NCBI RefSeq assembly: GCF_000524195.1
Contig: NW_020170415.1
Coordinates: forward strand, 542,231 to 606,230
Direction: 5' to 3'
Source: Echinococcus granulosus
Lineage: Eukaryota; Platyhelminthes; Cestoda; Cyclophyllidea; Taeniidae
DNA length: 64,000 nucleotides
How positions within the stretch are numbered: the first letter of the stretch is position 1; each line of letters opens with the position of its first letter. The translations under genes and the position numbers were made by a program. Below, one piece after another: positions 39,236 to 50,400 of this stretch. Under the pieces are notes generated by a model. The model did no database searches. It was not told the origin of the DNA and was given only the letters and a program-made list of their open reading frames with translations.

Positions 39236-41064
39236 AGACCAGTCCCGGCAGAAACAGGTGATGTTGTGGGAAACATCATATTTTTGAATTAGATTACTAA
39301 ACATTATTGGGGAAATAACATAATGTACCGATCTCGGTACGGCTCTGATATACGAGCAATTCCCTCCATATCCCTACAAACCCACAGCTAGAGAGATGAT
39401 CTCGTCGACCACAGCAGCCAGACGGATATGGGAGGAATGATCAAACGTCTCTTCAGAGGATGAGATCTTATTGTACAAAGAGGTAGTTGGGTTTTATAGT
39501 TATCCAGTAGTCCCAGACTCATCGGTACAAACAGTTTCCCAAGAAAGGTGTTCGTTAGTAATGCTAAATACTGATGTTTGCCTAGCACAAGTGCTGTCGA
39601 AGTGAATTTCGGATCAAAAAATTGGTAAAGTCTGTATTTTGGTAGATAAAACATATCAACTTTTCTTAGGTGTTTCAATTAGGAGGAGCTATCTGAATAT
39701 TGCACTTTTCTCACATATCAAGGTACAATTTTCTGGCCGATTATCACTTCAAAAATAGGGTTTATTTTGATTAATCTCCTAAACGTGGAACATTCCGAGG
39801 TACGGTCAAGACTGTTACCAAATTATTAACTTGCAAAACTGAGTAAAAGTTTTGATCTGACAATTTGGTCTTGCGAATCGGCCAGTAGTGATGAAATGGA
39901 AGACGCTAAGATGCTGGTGCCACTTGAAATATAGCAGGAGGATTTGGCGACCACAACACTTCGACTCTACTGTAAAACTTTAAAATAAATGATCAAGACA
40001 TGCTTTAAATGGGACGCTTTTTAAGAAAGTGTCCTCTAAACCGACTTTCCTGTCTAGCTAGAAAGATAGACGCTTGTTCCAACCGATCTAAACACTAGAT
40101 AAAGAGACATTTTAAAATACTTTTGAAAGAGATAAAGAAAGCAATAAAATACATAAAATGACGATAGAGATTTTCCCATTCACAGGAAAAAGCAAATTAC
40201 TGCTTTGTTTAGAACATTTGCAACCAGTGCCACATATGTGTGGCGTCTTGAAACCCATTATCTGAGACTGGATCCAGTTGGTTACACTTGTGCATAGGAT
40301 ACTTACATTTCATAATTTCTAGGCAGCACTTAACTTCATATTTCGGAAATCTTGTTGCACCGGAACAACAAAGCGTCCTGACGGTGGTAATCAACCTCCG
40401 TCCGGGACCTTGGCGGGAAACACGTTTAGATACAGCTAATGGCATCGTCTTCGATGTATGGATGGAATTTTGGCGTGCTTTTATCAGCTCAATCACTAAA
40501 TTCTTTCACGTTATAGCTGGGAGGATTCCTACTCCAATTCCCACTATTCCGTCGATGGACTCTTCGCTTAATCATTCCATCTTAATTACCAAGTGAAGAT
40601 TCCCTCTTATTCCTTATTTATTTCTACTTAACAATGGCAAAATCCAAGGTGATGACTGAGTAGTTTCCAACCTTGAATAAACCGCCTATTGAAATAGAAT
40701 TAAGTGACACTTCAAGCGAAGCCGTAATTCCTTCCCAACTCAAAAAAAGCTGACATTACAAATGATTAATGGTGATGTATTGGCATCAAAACTGAGAAAA
40801 AAGAGAGGGGTTAGAGCCAGAACGTACTTTAGCTTGGAGCAAGGAGGTCACACAGTAATGATGATAATTGAGAGAGATGATGTTTACACACTAAAAGGCG
40901 AGGAAGCAGCGAAAGAGATACAAACAGCGACCGAGACATGCATGCAGGGTTTGTCACAATGCATAGATCAGTGGAGATGAGTGAAGGTGAACCAACTAAG
41001 GTAATGAGAAAGTCGTCTAAAAATGCAGAGGGGAAGAGTGATGGATCCCGACAACCGGGAGCCC
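39236..41064. other. Region downstream of the APC stop codon, including its likely 3' UTR
   Basis: No gene was recognised. The part nearest 41064 is probably the 3' UTR of the minus-strand APC gene, perhaps to about 40600. A 95-codon minus-strand frame at 40209-40496 and a 102-codon plus-strand frame at 40288-40596 overlap each other and match nothing I know. Confidence 0.4.
40617..40622 (-). promoter_or_regulatory. Candidate polyadenylation signal of the APC gene
   Basis: AATAAA on the minus strand, 443 bases beyond the APC stop codon. It is the first canonical hexamer I noticed downstream of the stop. Confidence 0.4.
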
Positions 41065-41447
41065 CTAGCTGGTAAGTTCACGCCGGACAATCCACTGGTC
41101 CGCCGTTTGAACAACCGCTAAAGAGGGAGGAGTCTTCAATGTTGGTGTTGGTGACGTAGAAGCCGGTGGAGGCCTAGCGATGCGTGTCTGTGGGGGGCGG
41201 AGCGCTGAGCCACTCGGGGAAGACGATGAAAAACCGGGCGGTTTCAGACCGGACGTTGCGGCCCGTTCGGTGACCAACGTCGTCGGTGTTGGAGACGGCA
41301 GAGAAGTCTGGCTGACTGGACGAATGGTGTTTAATCCGGATTTCTGCCGAACGACAGACATTGGGGCTAGATGCGGTGAAGGGATGATCCCTTTGGCTGG
41401 GGTAGTGTGGTGGGCAGAGGGGGTTTCAGTCATCCTTGATTTTCGAA
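41065..41447 (-). CDS. apc: APC exon 14, terminal exon (residues 1961-2087)
   Basis: Acceptor 'tttgtcttccag'; reads VRKSRMTETPSAHH through Pro/Thr/Ser-rich sequence to QWIVRRELTS and a TAG stop at 41065-41067. Vertebrate APC ends in a PDZ-binding VTSV; this protein does not. No clear S-x-I-P EB1-binding motif was seen. Confidence 0.85.
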
Positions 41448-44400
41448 CTGGAAGACAAAGGAAAAAATTGCAACTAGAGAATATTTTTAACGAGATTCAA
41501 AATCGCTTATTTCCCTAATTCAACTCCGCAGAAGTACATTTGATTGAATATTCATTTAACAACATAGACTCCTCAGCCACCTGAATTCTACCATCTTGGT
41601 AGTATTCCCATCCATAAATAACTCCAGTCCCTCAGCCTTTTTGTACCCCAGTAATGAACCCACTTTCATACTGGCACGTCTCATGTTAATTCGTGAATTG
41701 CTTGAGGAGAAATCGTAACAATGAATAATCTTACTTTTTGCGTCACAAAATTAGGGAAATTCAAAGGGGATAAAGAGATTCAAAATATTGAGAAAGTAAA
41801 GATTCTGTTTCTTATCAGCATAATCGCTACCAGGGAGGAGTTTTAGCTTCTTAAACAAAGTCACAGCACATTAACAGAGGCAAAAGTTTGGAAGAGCAGA
41901 CCTGTTGAGGCAGAAACCTTGCGCCCTCCACGGACTCCTTTTGCTTCCTCCTGGAGACGCAGTTGCTGTCTCTCCTCTGCCAGTGCCTCGCTGCGAGCTC
42001 CCGTCCTGATTACCTTTTTCGGAACAGCTGCCATAGCTGGCTTTTTCGACACACTTATGGTGGGAGTGGAGGACGGTGATGGCTTGAGACCAGGCCGTGG
42101 TGCACTACGCGCTGATCCCATGTTTCCAATGCTACAAGACTGACTGACACCGAGGCTACGCGTAGTCATCGACGCCGATGGTGCAGGTGTGGTGGCGTAA
42201 CGGGAAGGCGTAGCGAGGCCAGAGGTCATACTGCCGGTGGCGGAAATAGAGCGCTTAGCCACCAGTGACCGCGTTCCTTCGGTCAGTGTTCTTCTTGTCG
42301 ATGGAGTTCCAAGTCGAGGCAAAGAGGTGGAAGAAGCAGTCAAGTGGAACTTGGAGGACTATGGGGAAAAATAATACGTTTTACGATCAGGGGGAATGGA
42401 CACCTTTAACAATAAGGCATGAAACTACTCAGGAAAAGAACCTTGTTAAGTTCGTTTAGAATCTAACATTACCGTGCACACGACTACAAATTTAATCGTA
42501 AGATAGGGGGAAATCACTAGCACAAGGGGTAAAACAGCCACCTTTTACATCTCAATAAAGATGACAGATTGACAAAACAACTGCCAATCACTTGATGACA
42601 AGCAATGAACACTTAAGGTCTTATATGGGCAATGTTGCCCAACATTTATCTAATAATTCATAATTTATTAAACATGGGTTCCATACGCATGTCCAATCTT
42701 AAAAGAAAGTAATGATGCAGAATGATCAAACCTAGTTTAATTTCTAGTATCTGATTGCAATACCTGAGGTAAACTACCGCTAATAGCGGATGGAGACGGA
42801 GTGGCCGATTGGGTCCTAACGCCAGGCGGACGCTGAGGTGAGACGGAAGTCGAGGATGATGCGGAGGAGGTTAAAGATGATGCAGCAGTTGGTCTTGAAC
42901 GGGAGAGTAACCCAGTGGCGGGCCTACGGAGTCCCGTGGTGGGTGGTCGCAAGAAACTCGAGCTCGAACTGGCGATCTGACGGTTGCTAGGTGCTATCAT
43001 GGTAGGCGGCTTGATGCTTAACGGAGTGGTCGAGTCCTTCAGTGGCAGAAGTTCAGATGTTTTCTGAGACTCCTCTTCTAGATCAAAGTTGCCACCGGAT
43101 TGATTCATTACTGCGTCGAGATCCAACAACTCATCGTCCTGATCTTCAACCTGTACGTTGAAATTACACAACTGGGTTTACTCGAATTGTGCAAGTAGAA
43201 ACAATTGTGTAAAGTGAAATGCAAGCCCGAACTCTCAGCTTACAGTATTGTCGCCATGGGGAGATGGTGTAGATGGTGGAGACGGTCTCCAAGGTGGGCT
43301 GCTGTCGCCCACCAAAGTCACAGAATCATCGTCAGCGTCAAAGTTACACGAGGGTGGAGGCAGTGGGAAGAACTCGTCTTCATTCCCCTTCTTGTCCACT
43401 TCAAAGGGCTTCAAAACTGAAAGGTGAAAGTGATTAGTCGATAACAGATGAACAGTAGTAAATCGACTTTTTGAACGTTTGGAAATTGCAAAAATCTGTT
43501 ACCAAGCATTTTCCGTAAGTCTCCTAATGGATGCGAAGAGCTTACTAGGCGAATTAAAATGTCTGACGATCTATAATGACACTTTTCAATGCTTCCCAAC
43601 ACACAAATTGTAAATGAATCACTAGTTTGATGCAGATAAGGTTGAAAGGCTAACGTGCTCAAGAAACCCCCAAAAAAATGCTACTTGAAGCGCCTTCAAA
43701 TATCAAACACCAGTTGTTGCCCAGTGCAGGGAAACCGGAGAAAGATGGCCGCTATTTTTGCAAAACGGGTGCATAAAATGTAATCTTTTGATGCTAGTTT
43801 TAGGCGACTCTATAAAAATAGGCTCCCTTTAGCGCACCAGTAGTGGGTATGTTGGTGCTAACAGAGATAGCAGCAGCGCCTGAAGATGTCTTAGCGCTGT
43901 CTCGTGAGGCGATGCCAGACATTAAGTGAGGAGCCCTTAGAGCTCGCACTGCTACGTTGTCGCGAGCTGGGGCCACTGCTGATCCCACGACCGTCTTCAC
44001 GTTCGTCTGTTTCCCCATTTGGGCAAGGCGACTGGTGGCGTTGGTGACGACGATGGTGGAAGGGCTGTTGACTTGGATCTGGGTGGTCTCCGGCCTGCTG
44101 GTATGAGCGTCTGCAGTGCCGGAACCATGAGCTAAAAAATGTCCCGCCCTTCGGAGTCCGCTGACACTGCCCCCTGCACTACTACTGCTGATAGACGTCA
44201 TCTGATGCCGGCGTGGTTGAAGCAGAACTTGATGCTGTTGCTGACTTTGCTGCTGTCTATGGCCTGTTGCAATTTCAGACACGGCGAGTGGAGAAGGTGA
44301 TTGTGAATGCGGTGAGACCGGTGTCGTGATTGGTGCAGTCGCGGATGGAGCTGGAAGCGAATAGCCAAAAGGCTGTCGAGAAGGTTCTGCGATTTTGGCT

Positions 44401-47400
44401 TCAACAATCCCACGGCTGGAGGATGAAATTGGGAGTCTAGGTGTTGGCATTGCCGAAGAAATGCATTCCTAAAATACGAGAAAATGAGTTGGTCAACATC
44501 AAATCCTTTGAGGTATCTTAAAAAGGTGATACTTACTTGAAGAAGACTAGTTTCAACACCGACAGACTCGATACTTAGGAGCGAAGAGAAGGAGGAGTTG
44601 TCAGCATCACTTCCGCAACTCTGTTTTCCTTCGGATTTCGTGGTCTCATCGGCAGACACCGTTTGCTCTCCTAAAAAGTCAAAAAGGTCCAGAGAGTAAT
44701 TCATCTCGGTTTTGAATTTCAACTGCGTAACTGGTTAATAACCGCCGCCGTAAGCTCAGAATCGAGGAATATGACACGTATAATGGTCAAAACTCGAGTT
44801 TCGAAGCAAAACTTTGGGTACTAGAATTTACTTCGACCGACAAGGTGGGAATAGCTCATAGGATTTGGACTTTTTACCAACGCCAAACATAGGCACGTCT
44901 CGGAATTGCCTGAAGGCAAGCGGTAAAGTTGAAAGCTGTCAGAAGTAGAAGTCAGAAATGGAGTATCAATCTCAAAAGGACCCCTAGACAAAAGCGACAA
45001 TAACGAATTCATTTTGGGATTTTGACTATGGAGATAGAAATTAACTTTAAGCAAGTCCCACATTCATCCAATTACAGGGGTCATAGACCCTACAACTGGC
45101 TCTAGTCACAAAAAATTACTACGCCTTGTTGAACGATAAAATCAGACCGAATTCAATACACTTGGTCCGTTTTGAAAGGCATTTACAAGGTTTCGCAGAC
45201 CATTAATTACCTATCGCAAATAAAAATGAACTTCATTTAAACCCACCTTCAGTATTTCGTTGTCGCATCGGGGCCACAGTAGCTTGTGGTCTCCTCTGTT
45301 GCATGGGGTGCCCAAATCCAATCCTTGGAGCAACTAGCTTACTCCCACCGATTGTCTTATTATGTCCCATCGCCGAAACGTCTTCAGCACTATCGATATT
45401 AACGACCTCAGTTCGTCCTCCCGCTGTCGCATATCCGCCCTGTTTCGGTAACGCCGACTGGATGACTTCGGAGAGAAGGTTCACAGACCCTTCCTCTTCC
45501 TCTGCCTCGTTTACGGAGCTTGCATCCTCCGTAGAGCATGTGTACACCTCGGCCTTCAACATTGATTGTCTTGGTGACGCCGATTTCGAAAGTTCTGATG
45601 AAACAGAAGTGCCTCCGCAACCGCCTTCCAGATCCGTGATCGAAACGTCGCTAAGTGAACTATTCTTTGTGGAGAAGACAAATGGTGTGCCTTCTACTGC
45701 GAAGGACTGCATTGTGTCCTCGGTGGGAGCGGCTGCAGCACCTACACCATCATCTGGATAACCGACTGTTTGCTGAGTTGTCAATGAAGCAGAGGGCATC
45801 ACCGAAGCGATGCACTGCTGAAGTATGTTATGAGAGGACTGAACACTGTCCACTGTGGATTCTGGAGCACTCCACATCGGTGGCGCAGCCACTGCAGACT
45901 CGCGGTCGCCACTAAGGGAACTGCTGTCCAGTGGGGAACCTTCTTCTGCGAACATTATCTGAGTCTCCTCCTCCACCACACCCATCTTTTCCTCGTTATC
46001 TAGTGCCGTGGATTTCTTTCCATCATCAATCAATGAAGGGGGAAGATTACTAGGACTCGTGCCAAGAGCAATTGCCTCATTTGGATCTCCATCATCATCA
46101 TCCAAAGCAACAGAGTAAACACTCTCTGGTGATGACTCAATCGGTGGAAGAGGTCCGAAATCGACTGATGAGATACACGAGGAAGTAGCTCTGGAAAACA
46201 TGAGTGGAGTCTCCAGAACGACTCCAGTGGAAGAAGTCTCAAAACCGGGAGAAGAGACTTCACTGGAAGAGACCTGTTTTAGCGCGGTGCTTTTGCTTGA
46301 AATATCGACGTTGACATAGGGGTGAACGGAGCGGCGTTGTGAGGGAATAAAGTTGTCATAAACAATAGAAGTCTCCGGTTTTGGAGGCGAACGTAGATCA
46401 AGCGTGGAAGCCCGGGCAGAGGGTCCAAAGGGTGTCCCCTCTTCCGCGTACACGCACGCTTGTTCCTCCTCTTCCACTGACCCTTGAGCATAGCCAGGTG
46501 GTGGAGGCGGAGTTGGCGGTTTCTCCACCGAGGTATTCACATGATGATCATCGGGAGTGGGAGGATACTCTGGTAGTTTGAACTCCGCCTCCTCCTCTCC
46601 ACCAGCTTCCGATACCTTTGAGGAGCACTCAGTGCTTCGTTCCTCCTCCGGAACACTATCCACCTCATCAGCTCCCTCCTCTTCATCTTCGTCGCTACTA
46701 GATTCCTCATCACTACTCTCTTCCTCCTCCTCGAAGTCATCGTCAGTCTCTAGAACCACGGAGAGCAGACCAAAGCGTAGGTGCGACCGATTGCTCATCC
46801 GCCGACGGTAGACCTGCTCCGCCGGTGAAGCAGGAGAAGTGGAACCGGGAGAGGATTGGTTACTTGTGACAGGACTGGTAGTTGTGGTGGGGGGATTGAA
46901 GGAGGAAGCCTCTGTGTTGGCAGGGTAGGGAACCACACGCTGGTTCTTTATGAGAACGTGGGCTCGTTCGAGGTTTTCCAGAGCCTGTTTGGAACTACTG
47001 ACAACATAGCGATGACGAGAGTGTGCCAGGCGATGGAGAATATCGAGAGCGCCCAGACGGATCATTAGAGCTTGATCCGTGGTAGCGGACTCAAACAGGA
47101 GAGCTGAACTGGGTTTAGCGTCACGAAGGGGTGTCGCCGAGAGCGCCCCCAAAACCTCGCAGACATTTACCACAACCGTAACGCTTGGTGATGTCCGTAG
47201 CTGTTCCAGAAGAATTGAGATGCAGTTGTGCGTCCGAAGCACTGCCCTACAATCAGTTCAACGAGAATCGAATAATAAGGGATGAGGAAACACTGGGAAA
47301 GAGGACATCTTCGAACGCTTACCGATACTCCAGGCTATTGACAATCACGGGACAGAGGTTACGTAAGACGCCTCCACTATTGGCTTTAATTTCCACGTCC

Positions 47401-50400
47401 TTGTTGGGATTTTTGGCATCAAGGGTTGATACCAAGAAAGCAAGAGCTCCGTTTACACTGAAATTGAAGGAAAAATGGAAATTAAAAATTCAATGGGGGC
47501 ATTTCACGACGGTGTTCAAGCATAACCTTTTAGCATTACCAGCACAGTCGTTAATCCTTCCAATGAATCACATTGCATTATGTGGCTAAAACCAAAATTA
47601 ACAGAGGGATTAATTAGGTGGCCTCACAAAGCCTCTATCAGGATTTCAATAAAGAGTGCCAAAAGTAAAATTTGCCACGCCCATCTACACCCAAATTGTA
47701 TTTAACCAGAGTTCGGGGTTTGCCAATGACACTGTCTTTACTTTTAACAGTCAACAATTTCAGGAGAATGTTGATGAATAATATCCCAACAAAACCCCCG
47801 AACGGAAAAGCATTTTAAATACTTTTTCAAAGCCTTAATAATCCGTCTTTTGATCACTATAACATTTGCCACCTACCATCCAAGAATCCTGCGCACACAA
47901 CCACAGGCACATAAACCATACCAACATCTGTAGATCGAAATAGAGCACAAAAAACATTTTTGCCGGAATTGAACAGCTAAAAATGCATGTATATTTCATC
48001 CAGATTACTTTTTAATTCATCCTCAGACGTGTAGAATAAAAAAGAATGGAACAGGCGTATCATCATAACCTATGTCGCTGCTATTGAAACGTTACGCCAG
48101 TTTGCGCGACAATTGTAGAGATGTAGAATTAGAATTAGAAGTAGCGGGAGCACTACCAACTGCAAAAGCAGAGATAGAAGGTGAAGCAAAACAGTCATAA
48201 TTGTGGAGAGATAAACTAACGGAAAAATACATCAACACTATTACTGCAAGTTGGGTCAATGAAAATCTAACTGGATGAGTAATCGCAAGTAGGGGCAGTG
48301 GTGATTGGCAGAACCATTGAGAGGTCAAATGATAAAAGAAACTCCGACAATAAATATTTTGATTATTTGTTTAACTTTTCGTTTTGATTTCAAGAACACC
48401 TAAGGCTCCACGACTGTACTTCCGTTGGGCCGTGCCAGTAGCCCTCCTCCCAGCCCTTCTGTACATCGGCAATACACCTCCTGCCCTAGTTTTATGATTT
48501 CTTTCGTCTTCGGGGAACTTTTGAGGTGCTCTAATGGTGAAAACGACAAGCAAACCCGATCATAAAGGACATCAGTCTTCAAGTTCATTCCTTAATGCTA
48601 AAAATTAACTCGACGGGGAAAGGATGTAGGCCACAGATAGTGGAATCCATGACCACCCCTAACAGAAGGATAGAAAATGACGCCTACTTTGGCAACCGTC
48701 CAGGTCCCGTGTTCTACATGGATGCTATTCATAACCGAAGCGACACTGATTGAATCATCTGGAAGAGTTCGGTACGGAGCTGTCTACGGTACCTGTGTGA
48801 GGACGTCAATGAAGCGGACACGCAATACCGCCACCTCTCTACTGGCTGGAAAGAATACAGATGGATATACGGCCGGGCAGCACTGAAGTGACAACGAAGT
48901 GGCAAGGAGAAATAGACGGGAAACCTTGCCTCCATAAAAGTATTTTAACCCCCGTCCATCATGTAATAACTGCCTTTAGGAAAGTGTTCCTACGAGTGGC
49001 GACAAACATACGAGATGGCCAGCACAGTACTCATTTTCGCCAATACAGTTCCCAAACAGGACGAAACTCCAGATTCAGTGAATCTGCTAAGAGATATAAA
49101 TAACGCTACAGTCAGGTATCTTCTCATCTGCACGCAAATCCGACGACTGGCGCGGTTGATTCGTGGGTGTTGCCTTACAGCACCGACTACGCTGTAGTGG
49201 CTGACGCAGGAGATTGACGAGCAGACGCGCCGGGGACACCATTTAAAATGAGGGAGGGGCTATGTAAAATTCTGATTATTTGTTTAACTCTTCATTTTGG
49301 TTTTTTGGGCACTTAATGCTCCGTCCTTGTGCTTCTGCTGAAGGCTATGGCTTCCGAGCCCTGCTAGTAGCCCAATACGTTGGTAATACATATACTCTGC
49401 CCTAGTATTGCCTTCTCTCGTCCGCAGAGAAGTATCAAGGTACTACAGTAATAGCGAAGGGCTACTGAAGGGTCAAATGATAAGAGAAACTCCCACGGTA
49501 GATCTAAAAACTTGGCTACTGATGGATGATTGGGCACAGGTACCTTAAAGAGGTTACACGAGAAAATAAACAAAGTTAAATTGTTTCATGGGACGGAAGA
49601 CAAAAAGAGCAACGTTTGTACGAGACTATGGAAACAATTCCAATTTACTCCGGGCTTCGATCCTTAATCCCTAATCCATGAACTTAATGCCAAAAAAACG
49701 ACCTAAATCGGTATCACAGCCGCCATCATTTTACAATACGAAGATTTCAAGTACTAAGTACTCTAGATCGCAAAGCACCATAGCAGATAACAGGGTTGAA
49801 GCTCCACCCAACACCATCTAAAGAGAGCCAAAATTTTCATCGTCGCATAATTTTTAAGCAGAACTGCAGAGAATTACGACAATTTCAATCGCTACTCATC
49901 GTCCTTACAGTATGGCATTTTGAAGTATGGCAATGGAACAATATTAACCACTCTAGAGCAAAATATGGTAGACATTCTGTGACAACTTGAAAAGTTAAAA
50001 GGGTAAAACTACGTATTCTCTACCAAGAAAAACCCTTAAATTCTCAGAACAATGGTGGAATAAGAATATACAAAAGCTGTATGCTTATAACTTATGCCAC
50101 TAATATTCCACTGCTGCATCAGTTTTAGTAGCAGTTGCATTAACGACACTGACTGTCGAAGCGGGTATAGTTACAGAAGCAGCGGTATTGGAGGAATTTG
50201 TAGTCACAGAAGCCGAAGTAGCGGCTACAACAACAATAATTGCAGCAGCAATTGCAGAAAACGACCGAATGAAGTTTAATGACGTTTAGAGGCCCAATTA
50301 CCGAAAAGTCGTTAAAATATATTCTACTGGTGGAAGTAATGCCAGCAGTAGCGACGATAGCTGAAATATGCGTAGAGAGGAGGCGTTAGTAGCGGTGATA

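Noticed and set aside
40209..40596. Overlapping frames of 95 (minus) and 102 (plus) codons downstream of APC
   Set aside because: No known motif on either strand; the position fits APC 3' UTR or intergenic sequence.
43800..43837. APC ending at the stop codon after exon 10 (…FYRVA)
   Set aside because: A donor at 43838 joins in phase to exons 11-14, which continue with APC-like acidic and basic Ser/Pro-rich sequence and good splice sites.
45303..45761. 152-codon open frame on the plus strand and similar frames opposite APC exons
   Set aside because: They lie antisense to the well-supported APC exon 8 and are shadows of its codon composition.
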